Shown: one piece after another, positions 26,753 to 35,416 of the stretch
How positions within the stretch are numbered: the stretch's first letter is position 1
Layout: the number at the start of each line of letters is the position of its first letter
DNA from: Sphingobium sp.
Lineage (GTDB): Bacteria; Pseudomonadota; Alphaproteobacteria; Sphingomonadales; Sphingomonadaceae
Assembly (NCBI GenBank): GCA_003248935.1
Contig: QFQF01000001.1
Coordinates: 124,001 to 188,000 of the forward strand
DNA: 64,000 nucleotides
Reading direction: 5' to 3'
Made by a program: the position numbers and the translations under genes
Notes under the pieces: generated by a model
The model's database searches: none
What the model saw: the letters and a program-made list of their open reading frames with translations, nothing else
What the model was told of the DNA's origin: nothing

Positions 26753-26847
26753 CGCGTTTCTCGCTATACAGGATTTGGAAAGAGCCGGGGGCGGCCCTTA
26801 CAGCGAAGGTGTTGGAAGGGCAAGGGCCAAGGGCGGGGAGCGCATGC

Positions 26848-27537
26848 CTATCCCAGCAGCGATGCAAATGCCGCCACACCCGCGCGCGGCCCATCCGCAT
26901 ATGACCATATGGCCCCCGACACCGCCAGGAAATCGGCGCCGGCGGCTATCAGGGGCGCCGCGTTGTCCGCCGTGATCCCGCCGATCGCGACGCACGGCAA
27001 TTCGAACAGCGTTGTCCACCAACTCAGGATCGACGGGTCGGGCCGAAGGCTCGTTTCCTTGGTGGTGGTGGGGAAGAACGCACCGAACGCGACATAGTCG
27101 GCCCCCGCCTCTCCCGCTTCCATTGCCAGATGGCGGCTGTCGTGACAGGTGATGCCGATCTGCGCGGTCGGCCCCAGCAGGCGGCGTGCCTCTCTCGGGT
27201 CACCATCCCCCTGCCCCAGATGGACGCCGTCGGCGCCAAGGCGCTTGGCCAGCGCCATATTGTCGTTGACGATGAAGGCCACGTCGCGCTCCGCGCACAA
27301 CTTCTGGATCGGTTCGGCGGCCCTGGCGATCGCATGTTCTTCGACGCCCTTGAGCCGCAACTGGAACGCAGCCACCGCCCCCCCGTCGAAGGCCGCCGCG
27401 AGCGTATCGGCGAAGTCCCCGTCGATGACGGGCGGAGAGATCAGATATAGCTGCGCGGGCGGGCGGCGCCTGTCGCGCTCGAAACGGGCGGCAAAGCCTG
27501 GGTCCAGCGCCAGTTCGTCGGGAGTGAAGTCGGTCAT
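26848..27537 (-). CDS. thiE: Thiamine phosphate synthase
   Basis: ThiE joins the pyrimidine (HMP-PP) and thiazole phosphate units to make thiamine phosphate. The 229-residue protein has the TIM-barrel family motifs FIVNDNMALAKRLGADGVHLGQGD, GITCHDSRHLAMEAGEAGADYVAFGAFFPTTTK (in two parts) and PCVAIGGITADNAAPLIAAGADFLAVSGAIW. The N-terminal 25 residues are extra relative to short forms. Thiamine diphosphate is the cofactor of transketolase and of the E1 enzyme encoded elsewhere in this window. It lies 112 bases after the aldolase gene; I see no TPP riboswitch motif there. Confidence 0.93.
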   Translation of the reverse strand: MTDFTPDELALDPGFAARFERDRRRPPAQLYLISPPVIDGDFADTLAAAFDGGAVAAFQLRLKGVEEHAIARAAEPIQKLCAERDVAFIVNDNMALAKRLGADGVHLGQGDGDPREARRLLGPTAQIGITCHDSRHLAMEAGEAGADYVAFGAFFPTTTKETSLRPDPSILSWWTTLFELPCVAIGGITADNAAPLIAAGADFLAVSGAIWSYADGPRAGVAAFASLLG

Positions 27538-27605
27538 CCCGCTCCCCTACCCGCTTCCCGTGGCGGACGGAAGCGGCGGCATATCATGGGAACGTCAAAC
27601 GGGCA

Positions 27606-27638
27606 GGGAGCGGACGGACAACAACGCCGCCCGCTCCC
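27606..27638 (-). terminator. Hairpin after the aldolase gene
   Basis: Arms GGGAGCGG (27606-27613) and CCGCTCCC (27631-27638) pair perfectly, with more GC pairing inside. It begins 12 bases after the aldolase stop on the minus strand. There is no long T run behind it, so it may be a weak terminator or a 3'-end stabiliser. Confidence 0.5.
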
Positions 27639-27649
27639 AGCCTGAACCT

Positions 27650-28546
27650 TCAGGTAGCCTTGCTGGTCGAGGCGCCAAAGATTTCGTCGATCGCGCCGCC
27701 CAGCGAGCTGTTGAACTCGTCGGCGGTCATCTGGTGACGCAGATCCTCCAGCAACGCGCGGCTGAAGCTGGCGATCATGCCGCGGTTCTTCGCCAGTTCG
27801 GCGCATGCCTCGGGCCGGGCATAGCCGCCCGACAGCGCCACGACCCGCAGGACGCGCGGATGATCGACCAGCGGATCGAACAGGCCGGACTTCGCCGGAA
27901 TCGACAGCTTCAGCATGACCTTGTCGTCGCCGGTCATGGCATCGAGCGCCTTCAGAAGTTCCTCCAGCAGGATCTGGTCGGCCTCGGCACGCTCGGCACT
28001 CTTGATGTTCACTTCCGGCTCGATGATCGGCATCAGTCCGGCGGCGAGAACCTGCTGGCCGACCGCGAACTGCTGCTCGACGATCGCGGCGATGCCCCCA
28101 CGGTTGGCGAGGTTGACGACCGAACGTTCCTTCGTGCCGTACACGCCCAGATCCTTCGCCCGCTTCAACAGCGCATCGAGCTCCGGCATCGGCTTCATCA
28201 ACTGCACGCCGTTGGCCTCGTCCTCCAGACCCTTGTCGATCTTGATGAACGGGACGACGCCCCGCGCGATCAGCGCCTGCGGCGTGGGCTTGCCGTCCAC
28301 GGTGCCGTCCATCGTACGCTCGAACAGGATGGCACCGATCACCTTGTCGCCGTTGAAGCACGGCGCGGTGATGATCCGCGACCGCATGTCGTGGATCAGG
28401 CCGAACATCTCCTCATCATTCGAGAAGGCGTCGGCCTCTATGCCATAGCCCTTGAGCGCCTTGGGGGTCGACCCGCCGCTCTGGTCGAGCGCCGCGATGA
28501 AGCCGTTCCCCTCGGCGATCTTGGTCGTCATGTCCTTGTCCAGCAT
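27650..28546 (-). CDS. fda: Class I fructose-bisphosphate aldolase
   Basis: The enzyme splits fructose-1,6-bisphosphate into two triose phosphates through a Schiff-base lysine, without metal. This 298-residue protein matches the bacterial class I type: GFIAALDQSGGSTPKALKGYG near the start, ILFERTMDGTVDGKPTP, VPFIKIDKGLE, IIEPEVNI and VMLKLSIPAK (two candidate Schiff-base Lys strands). ATG at 28546 was chosen; a GTG two codons up (28552) has an AAGG ribosome site 5-8 bases before it and is an alternative. It is downstream of pgk with a 290-base spacer that carries a strong stem-loop, so it may have its own promoter. Confidence 0.93.
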   Translation of the reverse strand: MLDKDMTTKIAEGNGFIAALDQSGGSTPKALKGYGIEADAFSNDEEMFGLIHDMRSRIITAPCFNGDKVIGAILFERTMDGTVDGKPTPQALIARGVVPFIKIDKGLEDEANGVQLMKPMPELDALLKRAKDLGVYGTKERSVVNLANRGGIAAIVEQQFAVGQQVLAAGLMPIIEPEVNIKSAERAEADQILLEELLKALDAMTGDDKVMLKLSIPAKSGLFDPLVDHPRVLRVVALSGGYARPEACAELAKNRGMIASFSRALLEDLRHQMTADEFNSSLGGAIDEIFGASTSKAT

Positions 28547-28766
28547 CTGCACATACCTTCTTGGTTGACACGTCGCCACAATGGCGACCGGGTTCAAATG
28601 CCCTCAACGGGCGTGGAATGGGAAATGACCTGAGAGCGGGCACGCGCGCCGTGGGCGTCTGACAGAAAGTCACCAGAAACGGGAATGGCTGTCGGCCTCA
28701 TCAGGTTCCGCTTATCATTGATCGAGGGGCTGTTACCCAGTCCCATGCCGCACCGCAACAGCCAAG

Positions 28767-28796
28767 ACGGGACCATCCCACTATGGGCCATCCCGT
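28767..28796 (-). terminator. Two-part stem-loop in the pgk-fda spacer
   Basis: Outer arms ACGGGA (28767-28772) and TCCCGT (28791-28796) enclose an inner CCCA/TGGG hairpin with a 3-base loop. It lies about 40 bases after the pgk stop on the minus strand. No U-tract follows. The rest of the 290-base spacer (28547-28836) has GC-rich partial repeats but no promoter I can defend. Confidence 0.4.
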
Positions 28797-28836
28797 TTCG
28801 TGACAGCGTTCTGCCGTGCGGCAATCAGGCGGCGCG

Positions 28837-30039
28837 TCAGGCCATCAGCGCCTTCACGCCCGGCAGTTCCTTGCCTTCCATCCACTCCAGGAAGGCGCCG
28901 CCGGCGGTCGAAACAAACGTGAAGTCTGCGGCGGCGCCCGCATGGTTCAGGGCCGCGACCGTATCGCCGCCACCGGCGACCGACACCAGCGAGCCATCCT
29001 TGGTCAGCGCGGCAGCCGTCTTGGCGAGCGCGACCGTCGCCGCGTCGAACGGCGCGATCTCGAATGCGCCCAACGGCCCGTTCCACACCAGCGTGCGGCA
29101 GGTCTTGAGCGCATCGCCCAGCGCCTCGACGGCGGACGGACCCACGTCCAGGATCATCTCGTCCGCCGCGACCTCATGCACGTTGCACGTGCGCAGGCTC
29201 GGCGGGTTCGCGGCGAACTCCTTCGCCACCACCACGTCATAGGGGAGGTGGATCGTACAACCGGCCCTGTCGGCCGCATCGAAGATCGCCTCTGCCGTCG
29301 CGGCCAGATCCTTCTCGCACAGCGACTTGCCGACATCGACGCCGCGCGCGTGCAGGAAGGTGTTGGCCATGCCGCCGCCAATGATCAGATGATCGACCTT
29401 CGCGACGAGGTTGTTCAGCACGTCCAGCTTGGTCGAGACCTTCGCGCCGCCAACGACGGCGGCGACCGGCTTCACCGGATTGCCGAGCGCCGCCGCAAGC
29501 GCGTCCAGTTCCTTCTCCATCGAGCGACCGGCGAAGGCGGGCAGCTTGTGGGCCAGCCCCTCTGTCGAGGCATGGGCGCGGTGCGCGGCGGAGAAAGCAT
29601 CGTTGACGTAGTAATCGCCAAGCGCGGCCATCGCGTCGACCAGCGCGGGATCGTTCTTTTCCTCACCGGCATGGAAACGGGTGTTTTCAAGGATGGCGAT
29701 ATCGCCGCCCCGCATCACCGCAATGCCGTCGGCTGCGGCCTGCCCCTGACAGTCGGGAATGAACTGCACATCGCGACCAAGCACCTGCGACAGACCACGG
29801 GTGACCAGGCTCAGGGACATTTCCGGGTTCTTCTGCCCCTTCGGGCGGCCGAAATGGGCGAGGATCAGGACCTTTGCGCCGCGATCGGCCAGTTCCAGCA
29901 CCGTCGGCATCGCCGCGCGCAGGCGGGTGTCGTCCGTGATCGACCCGTCCTTCATCGGCACGTTCAGATCCTCGCGGACCAGCACGGCTTTGCCCGCGAT
30001 ATCGCCCATGTCATCGAGGGTCTTGAAAGGCTTGGTCAC
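28837..30039 (-). CDS. pgk: Phosphoglycerate kinase
   Basis: Pgk converts 1,3-bisphosphoglycerate and ADP to 3-phosphoglycerate and ATP in glycolysis. The 400-residue protein has VLVREDLNVPMKDG (substrate Arg and Asp-Asn), ILAHFGRPKG, AVVGGAKVSTKLDVLNNL (hinge and nucleotide site), and VAGGGDTVAALNHAG near the C-terminus. Length is normal. It follows gap by 166 bases containing a terminator and a REP-like palindrome, so it is probably expressed partly apart from gap. Identification is firm. Confidence 0.97.
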   Translation of the reverse strand: MTKPFKTLDDMGDIAGKAVLVREDLNVPMKDGSITDDTRLRAAMPTVLELADRGAKVLILAHFGRPKGQKNPEMSLSLVTRGLSQVLGRDVQFIPDCQGQAAADGIAVMRGGDIAILENTRFHAGEEKNDPALVDAMAALGDYYVNDAFSAAHRAHASTEGLAHKLPAFAGRSMEKELDALAAALGNPVKPVAAVVGGAKVSTKLDVLNNLVAKVDHLIIGGGMANTFLHARGVDVGKSLCEKDLAATAEAIFDAADRAGCTIHLPYDVVVAKEFAANPPSLRTCNVHEVAADEMILDVGPSAVEALGDALKTCRTLVWNGPLGAFEIAPFDAATVALAKTAAALTKDGSLVSVAGGGDTVAALNHAGAAADFTFVSTAGGAFLEWMEGKELPGVKALMA

Positions 30040-30066
30040 GCAGTTACTCCCGAACGTAAGAATCCC

Positions 30067-30153
30067 CCGTCCGGTTCGAGCAGCTTCGGCCGAAGTCGAA
30101 AAGCGTCAGTCGAGAACTCTGTGCCCCGTCCTCGACAAGCTCGAACCGAACGG
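30067..30153. repeat. REP-like imperfect palindrome between gap and pgk
   Basis: Arms at 30067-30081 (CCGTCCGGTTCGAGC) and 30139-30153 (GCTCGAACCGAACGG) pair at 14 of 15 positions. Inside are a second pair GTCGAG/CTCGAC and a self-complementary CTTCGGCCGAAG. The TCGAG/CTCGA-rich layout is like the dispersed intergenic palindromes often seen in sphingomonads. I see only this one copy in the window, so the repeat call depends on a genome-wide check. Confidence 0.6.
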
Positions 30154-30169
30154 ATGTAGGTCTGATAGT

Positions 30170-30194
30170 AAAAAGGGCGGACATTTGCCCGCCC
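30170..30194 (-). terminator. Intrinsic terminator after gap
   Basis: On the minus strand GGGCGG (30194-30189), an 8-base loop and CCGCCC (30180-30175) are followed at once by TTTTTA. This is a classic hairpin plus U-tract, 11 bases after the gap stop. It should separate gap from pgk at least in part. Confidence 0.75.
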
Positions 30195-30205
30195 CCTTCG
30201 GCATC

Positions 30206-31216
30206 TTACAGGAACTTCGCCACCACGCCGGTGGTGTCGATCATCCGGTTGGAGAAGCCCCATTCATTGTCGTACCAGCTGAGCACGCGGACCAGCTTGC
30301 CGTCGATGACCGCCGTTTCCAGGCTGTCGACGGTGGAGCTGCGCGGATCGCCATTATAGTCGATCGACACCAGCGGCTCATCCGAATAGCCCAGGATCCC
30401 CTTGAGCGGACCGCTCTCCGACGCCGCCTTGAGAAGGCCGTTGACCTCGTCGATGGTGGTCGCCTTCTTGGCGATGAACTTCAGGTCGACGACCGAAACG
30501 TTCGGCGTCGGCACGCGGACGGACGAGCCATCCAGCTTGCCCTTCAGCTCCGGCAGAACTTCGCCAACGGCGCGGGCGGCGCCGGTGGTGGTCGGGATCA
30601 TCGACAGGGCGGCGGCGCGGGCGCGGCGCATGTCCTTGTGCAGCTGATCCAGCGTGTTCTGGTCGTTGGTGTAGCTGTGGATCGTGGTCATGAAGCCGCT
30701 CTCGATGCCGAGCGCGTCGTGCAGCACCTTGGCGAGCGGCGCCAGGCAGTTGGTGGTGCAGCTGGCGTTGGAGATGACGACATCGTCGGCGCTCAGGCTG
30801 TCATGGTTCACGCCGTAGACCACCGTCTTGTCAACGCCGGTTGCGGGAGCGGAGATCACGACGCGCTTGGCACCCGCAGTCAGGTGCGCGGACGCCTTCG
30901 CCTTGTCGGCGAAGATGCCGGTGCACTCCAGCGCGATCTCGACGCCCAGAGCGGCGTGCGGCAGGTTTGCCGGATCACGCTCGGCCGTCACCTTGATGCG
31001 CTTGCCGTCGACGACCAGATATTCGCCGTCGACCGACACATCACCGGCGAAATTGCCATGAACGCTGTCACGCTTGAACAGCAGCGCGTTCGACTTGGTA
31101 TCGCCCAGATCGTTGATCGCGACCAGTTCCAGGTCATGATCCGTGCGCGTCAGGATCGCGCGCGCCACGAGCCGGCCAATACGTCCGAAACCGTTGATTG
31201 CTACCTTAGTCGCCAC
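30206..31216 (-). CDS. gap: Glyceraldehyde-3-phosphate dehydrogenase (type I)
   Basis: The enzyme oxidises glyceraldehyde-3-phosphate with NAD and phosphate. The 336-residue protein begins with the Rossmann motif VAINGFGRIGRLVARA and has the active-site segment ISNASCTTNCLAPLAK with catalytic Cys153. His is in the usual downstream strand (MTTIHSYTNDQ), and SYTNDQNTLDQLHKDMRRAR follows. The C-terminal SWYDNEWGFSNRM is typical. It lies 23 bases after tkt, probably in one transcript, and ends at a strong terminator. Identification is firm. Confidence 0.98.
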   Translation of the reverse strand: MATKVAINGFGRIGRLVARAILTRTDHDLELVAINDLGDTKSNALLFKRDSVHGNFAGDVSVDGEYLVVDGKRIKVTAERDPANLPHAALGVEIALECTGIFADKAKASAHLTAGAKRVVISAPATGVDKTVVYGVNHDSLSADDVVISNASCTTNCLAPLAKVLHDALGIESGFMTTIHSYTNDQNTLDQLHKDMRRARAAALSMIPTTTGAARAVGEVLPELKGKLDGSSVRVPTPNVSVVDLKFIAKKATTIDEVNGLLKAASESGPLKGILGYSDEPLVSIDYNGDPRSSTVDSLETAVIDGKLVRVLSWYDNEWGFSNRMIDTTGVVAKFL

Positions 31217-31239
31217 TGCACTCGCCTCCTTGATCTGTC

Positions 31240-33207
31240 CTAATTCAGAGCCGCGATGATCTGCGGCGCTATCTTGGCGGCCGTCAGGCCGAAATGATCG
31301 TACAGCACCTCGGCCGGGGCCGAAGCGCCAAAGCCGTCAATGCCGAACCGCAGTCCGTCCGGACCGGTATACCGTTCCCAGCCGAAGGTCACCCCCGCCT
31401 CGATCGACGCCTTAAGCGTATCGGCGGGCAGGAGGCCAGCCTTGTAGGCGGCATCCTGTGCATCAAAATGGGACCAGCTCGGCATGGATACGACATCCGC
31501 TCCGATGCCCTGCGCCTCCAGCATGTCTGCGGCCTCCACCGCAATAGCCACTTCCGATCCGGTGGCCAGCAACACGACTTTCCGTTCCGCCCGCGCGGCG
31601 CGCAGACGATAGGCGCCCTTCGCGCAAAGATTCTCCGCGCTCGCTTCGGTGCGCAACTGCGGCAGGTTCTGGCGGGTGAGCGCCAGCAGCGAGGGACCGT
31701 CGCCATCGGCAAGCGCCAGCGCCCAGCATTCCGCCGTTTCCACCGCATCGGCGGGGCGGAACACGTCCAGGTTCGGGATCATCCGCAGGCTCATGACATG
31801 CTCGACCGGCTGGTGCGTCGGGCCGTCTTCGCCAAGGCCGATAGAATCATGCGTCATCACATAGACGACGCGGGCCTGTTGCAGGGCCGACAGGCGGATC
31901 GCCGCGCGGCAATAATCGGAGAAGACGAGGAACGTGCCGCCGTAGGGGATTACGCCTCCGTGCAGCGCCATTCCGTTCATGGCAGCCGACATGCCGAACT
32001 CGCGGATGCCGTAATAGACGTAGCGGCCGGAATAATCGTCGCGGGTAAGCGGTCCGGTCGACTTCGTCTTCGTGTTGTTGGACCCGGTAAGGTCCGCCGA
32101 ACCGCCAAGGGTTTCCGGCACAGCGACGTTGATCGCCTCCAGAGCGATCTCGCTCGCCTTGCGGGTGGCGATTTTCTGCGGACTGGCGATCAGCGCGTCG
32201 ATATGCGCCTTGATCCCGTCGTCGACGGGCAGAATGCCTGCCATGCGCCGCTCGAACTCGGCCCGGTGCGCGTGCGTGGCAAGCAACGTCTCCCAGGCCT
32301 GACGCGCGTGGGCGCCACGTTCACCTGCCTTGCGCCATTCGGCCGCGACATCCTCGGGAATGACGAAGGGCTCGCTGGTCCAGCCAAGGAAGGCGCGCGC
32401 GGCGGCAACCTCGTCCTTGCCCAGTGCCGACCCGTGAACGCCGGACGTGCCGGCCTTGTTGGGCGCGCCATATCCAATCTTGGTCGCGCACCGCACCAGC
32501 GACGGGCGCGGATCGGCGATGGCGGCGTCGATCGCCTTGCGGACGTCAGCCGGGTCATGACCGTCGCAGGACACGACATGCCAGCCGGTCGCGGCATAGC
32601 GCGCGGGCACGTCCTCGCTGCTCGACAGCGACACGGCGCCGTCGATCGTGATCTTGTTGTCGTCCCACAGGACGATCAGACGACCAAGGCCGAGATGTCC
32701 GGCAAGGCCGATCGCTTCATGGTTGATGCCTTCCATCAGGCAACCGTCGCCCGCGATCACCCAGGTACGATGATCGACCAGCGCATCACCGAACACGGCG
32801 TTCAGGTGCCGCTCGGCAATCGCCATACCGACAGCGGTTGCAAGGCCGGAGCCGAGCGGACCCGTCGTCGCCTCAACGCCCGCCAACTCGAAATTCTCCG
32901 GATGCCCGGCGCAGGGCGAGCCCAGCTGGCGGAAATTACGGATATCCTCGATCGTCGGACGGGCATAGCCGGTCAGGTGCAGGAGGCTGTAGATCAGCAT
33001 CGAGCCATGCCCCGCGGACAGGACGAAGCGGTCGCGGTCCGCCCATTTCGGCGCAGCGGGATCGAATTTCAGATAGTCGCGGAACAGAACCGTCGCCACG
33101 TCGGCCATGCCCATGGGCATCCCGGGGTGACCGCTGTTGGCGGCTTCGACCGCATCCATCGACAGCGCCCGGATGGCGTTGGCGAGCGTGGTTTCGGAAA
33201 CGGTCAT
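31240..33207 (-). CDS. tkt: Transketolase
   Basis: Transketolase moves two-carbon units between sugar phosphates in the pentose phosphate pathway, using thiamine diphosphate. The 655-residue protein has the usual three domains: N-terminal ThDP domain with SGHPGMPMGMAD, GHGSMLIYSLLHLTGY, GDGCLMEGINHEA and WDDNKITIDG; a pyrimidine domain with REFGMSAAMNGMALHGG and THDSIGLGEDGPTHQPVEH; and a C-terminal domain. ATG at 33207 (MTVSETTLANAIRALSMDAV) was chosen; an ATG eight codons up adds no family sequence. It heads the tkt-gap pair. About 300 bases of spacer separate it from a divergent gene. Confidence 0.97.
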   Translation of the reverse strand: MTVSETTLANAIRALSMDAVEAANSGHPGMPMGMADVATVLFRDYLKFDPAAPKWADRDRFVLSAGHGSMLIYSLLHLTGYARPTIEDIRNFRQLGSPCAGHPENFELAGVEATTGPLGSGLATAVGMAIAERHLNAVFGDALVDHRTWVIAGDGCLMEGINHEAIGLAGHLGLGRLIVLWDDNKITIDGAVSLSSSEDVPARYAATGWHVVSCDGHDPADVRKAIDAAIADPRPSLVRCATKIGYGAPNKAGTSGVHGSALGKDEVAAARAFLGWTSEPFVIPEDVAAEWRKAGERGAHARQAWETLLATHAHRAEFERRMAGILPVDDGIKAHIDALIASPQKIATRKASEIALEAINVAVPETLGGSADLTGSNNTKTKSTGPLTRDDYSGRYVYYGIREFGMSAAMNGMALHGGVIPYGGTFLVFSDYCRAAIRLSALQQARVVYVMTHDSIGLGEDGPTHQPVEHVMSLRMIPNLDVFRPADAVETAECWALALADGDGPSLLALTRQNLPQLRTEASAENLCAKGAYRLRAARAERKVVLLATGSEVAIAVEAADMLEAQGIGADVVSMPSWSHFDAQDAAYKAGLLPADTLKASIEAGVTFGWERYTGPDGLRFGIDGFGASAPAEVLYDHFGLTAAKIAPQIIAALN

Positions 33208-33506
33208 CGCCGGAATTATCCCTGTAAGCAAAGGCCCGCCGGACAGCGCGCGCGGGCGAGTCGTGAAATCGCGCTTCCTTTGTCGTCAGAAAGCAAAAGC
33301 GTCAACCGCGCGGCGGGGCGGCCCTTTGCCCGGATCGCCACGAAAGCCAGAACCTCCCTCGCTTTTTCCGGCGCGCATAATATTCCGGCGGTTCACAGAA
33401 CTGACTTCCCCCCGTCATCGCCACGACCCTCTCCCGCCCTATCCGCCGCCGCATCCGATGGGGGCCGCACTGGGGCAAGGGTCTCCCGCCGGAGGAGGAC
33501 AATGCG
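33208..33506. other. Divergent intergenic region tkt / EEP hydrolase
   Basis: About 300 bases without a credible gene. It should hold the promoters of tkt (minus) and of the secreted hydrolase (plus). The only AT-rich patch is CATAATATT around 33376-33384, which could be a -10 in either direction, but I find no matching -35. A clear ribosome site (GGAGGAGG, 33491-33498) precedes the plus-strand gene. Confidence 0.4.
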
Positions 33507-34550
33507 ATGAACCGGAAGAGCATGGTCATGCTTGGGGTCGCAACACTCGCCGCAGGCGGTAACGCCCCTGCCGCACCCGATGCCCGAATGGCGCAAGCAA
33601 GGATGTTCGCGTCGCAGGCTTCGCCGCCGGGACAACTCAGCCTGCTGACGTACAACGTAAGCGGTCTTCCCTGGCCGCTGGGTCTGGACCGGCCCGCAAA
33701 GCTCGCGCAGATCGCCGACCGCCTCGCCGCCCTGCGCGCGACAGGCAGGGCACCGCAGGTCGTGGTCCTGCAGGAGGCATTCTCGCCCGAGGCCGAGGCG
33801 ATCGCGCGGCGTGCCGGCTATCGCTACACCGCCTTTGGCCCGACAAGCGCTTCCCCCCAGCCCGAGCGTGGCTACACCCGCCCAGGCATGGTGCTGAAGG
33901 GCGAAGGACTTGGACCAATGCTGTCCAGCGGATTGATCCTCATGTCGGACTTCAGGATCAGCCACGTTCGCCGCACGGCATTTCCGGTAGGCGCCTGCGC
34001 CGGATACGACTGCCTTGCCAACAAGGGCATATTGGCCGCGCGCATCGCCCTGCCCGGCGTCGAAACACCGGTCGAGATCGTCACGACCCATTTCAACAGC
34101 GGCAACCCCTCGGGACAACCCGAGCCGGTCAATCGCATCGCTTTCAACCGGCAACTGGAAGCGCTGCATCGCTTCGTCGCGGACGATGTCGCTGTGGCGA
34201 AAAACGCGCCGGTGGTGCGCATCTTCGCCGGCGACTTCAACATGGGCCACTCGCCCGCACGCCTGACCGCGCTGCTCGGCTATATCAAGAAGCAGAAAGG
34301 GTTCGCCAGCAGCGCGCTCGGCCGCGACAAATATTCCGGCCTCTGCCAGTCGCAGCCGGATATTTGCCGGGAAGGGCTCGCGCTTGCCGCCAATGTGCCT
34401 CTGCGCCACGCCAACGACTGGCAATTCGTAACGGCGCCTCAGGACGTGCAACTGACCCCGCTCGCGGCGGAAATGATGTTCGGCAAGGACCGCGCCGGCA
34501 AGACCTTGTCCGATCATGTCGGTCTGAAGGTCGTCTACCAGTTCCGCTGA
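33507..34550 (+). CDS. Secreted endonuclease/exonuclease/phosphatase (EEP) family hydrolase
   Basis: A 347-residue protein with all active-site blocks of the DNase I / sphingomyelinase-like EEP fold: LLTYNVSGLPWPLG (Asn), VVVLQEAF (metal Glu), VTTHFNSGNP (His), IFAGDFNMGHS (Asp, Asn) and LSDHVGLKVVY (Asp-His pair). The N-terminus MNRKSMVMLGVATLAAGG looks like a weak signal peptide. The YNVxGLP form is closest to sphingomyelinase-like or lipid-phosphate members, but substrate cannot be fixed from sequence. The start follows a strong ribosome site, GGAGGAGG. It stands alone between tkt and the zapA group. Confidence 0.8.
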   Translation: MNRKSMVMLGVATLAAGGNAPAAPDARMAQARMFASQASPPGQLSLLTYNVSGLPWPLGLDRPAKLAQIADRLAALRATGRAPQVVVLQEAFSPEAEAIARRAGYRYTAFGPTSASPQPERGYTRPGMVLKGEGLGPMLSSGLILMSDFRISHVRRTAFPVGACAGYDCLANKGILAARIALPGVETPVEIVTTHFNSGNPSGQPEPVNRIAFNRQLEALHRFVADDVAVAKNAPVVRIFAGDFNMGHSPARLTALLGYIKKQKGFASSALGRDKYSGLCQSQPDICREGLALAANVPLRHANDWQFVTAPQDVQLTPLAAEMMFGKDRAGKTLSDHVGLKVVYQFR

Positions 34551-34624
34551 CACCACCACGACGGCGGTAAAATCCTCCCCTGCGCGCCTTTCGCAGGCAC
34601 GATGGTTAATGCTATGGCCTTGGC

Positions 34625-34825
34625 ATGACCGTTGATCGCATGACGTTGGCCGTGGACCGCATCGAGCGCGCCCTCGCCCGCCTTGAAGCATTCGCGAAGC
34701 AGAAAGAGGATGGCGGAAATGCGATTTCCCAGTCACCATTGCCCGATGGATTGTCTCGTGACCGGGCGGTGGCTGCACTGCAATCGCTCGATTCCCTGAT
34801 TTCGGACCTCAAGGCCCGTGCCTGA
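34625..34825 (+). CDS. Small coiled-coil protein upstream of zapA
   Basis: A 66-residue charged helical protein: TLAVDRIERALARLEAFAKQ, a short linker, then RAVAALQSLDSLISDLKARA. It has no membrane span and no known catalytic motif. Its stop overlaps the zapA start by 8 bases, so translation is coupled. Many alphaproteobacteria have a short coiled-coil protein in this place. A role with ZapA in cell division is a reasonable inference. A second ATG five codons in (34640) is an alternative start. Confidence 0.7.
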   Translation: MTVDRMTLAVDRIERALARLEAFAKQKEDGGNAISQSPLPDGLSRDRAVAALQSLDSLISDLKARA

Positions 34826-35159
34826 CGTGGACATCATTGTCGGCGGGCGCCGTTACGCCATTCATTGCCGCGACGGCGAGGAAGCGCACGTCGCGCGGCT
34901 CGCCGGCGTGATCGACCGGAAGGCGCTGGGCGTCCGGCAGTCCTCCAGCGCGGCCTTGTCGGAAGCGCAGGAACTGCTGTTCGCTGCGCTGCTTCTGGCG
35001 GACGAGGTCGATGAACTGCGCAGAATCAGCCCGTCATCTGCTGCCGGAGGCGATGAGGGAGCAGCGGCATCGGACAGCGTTGCTGGTACACTCGAAACCC
35101 TCGCCATTCGACTTGAAGGACTGGCACAAAAGCTTGCTCCGGAACCGCCCAGCACCTAA
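34818..35159 (+). CDS. zapA: Cell division protein ZapA
   Basis: ZapA binds FtsZ and promotes filament bundling at the division septum. The 113-residue protein has the family start VDIIVGGRRYAIHCRDGEE, then HVARLAGVIDRKA and the long helix SEAQELLFAALLLADEVDEL. The start is GTG at 34818, overlapping the upstream small gene. The C-terminal third is a further helix after a Gly/Ala linker. It is directly upstream of the 6S RNA, matching the known zapA - ssrS - 5-FCL order in proteobacteria. Confidence 0.9.
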   Translation: MPDVDIIVGGRRYAIHCRDGEEAHVARLAGVIDRKALGVRQSSSAALSEAQELLFAALLLADEVDELRRISPSSAAGGDEGAAASDSVAGTLETLAIRLEGLAQKLAPEPPST

Positions 35160-35166
35160 ATGGGTC

Positions 35167-35329
35167 GTGGCGGGTACTGCCTGGTACGAGCTCCAGCGAA
35201 CATCCCTGAGGCGATATCACATCCAAGGGGGCTGTCTCTGAACGGATCCAGGTCCGATTTACATGGTCCCCACCTGACGTTGAGGCGTCAGAGGATTTTC
35301 CGGCAAACGGCCGAGGCGGTCCCGCCACC
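35167..35329 (+). ncRNA. ssrS: 6S RNA
   Basis: 6S RNA binds the sigma70 form of RNA polymerase by mimicking an open promoter. The 257-base gap between zapA and the 5-formyl-THF cyclo-ligase gene is the standard site of ssrS. GTGGCGGG (35167-35174) pairs exactly with CCCGCCAC (35322-35329), closing a 163-nt structure of the right size. Inside, further short complementary segments leave a central unpaired region. The call rests on location, length and closing stem; ends are approximate. The RNA is probably cotranscribed with the downstream folate gene. Confidence 0.8.
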
Positions 35330-35416
35330 CCGCTTCTCCCCGATCGGCGCATTCGCATCACGGCTTGCCTGCTGTCGCCCGCAACGCCACAGCGACATCA
35401 GATAAGAGAATCGAAC

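Noticed and set aside
28561..28680. A tRNA-like T-loop sequence (GGGTTCAAATGCCC) in the pgk-fda spacer, and a possible riboswitch there
   Set aside because: No acceptor or anticodon arm can be formed around it. I found no TPP, SAM, glycine or cobalamin core motif on either strand.
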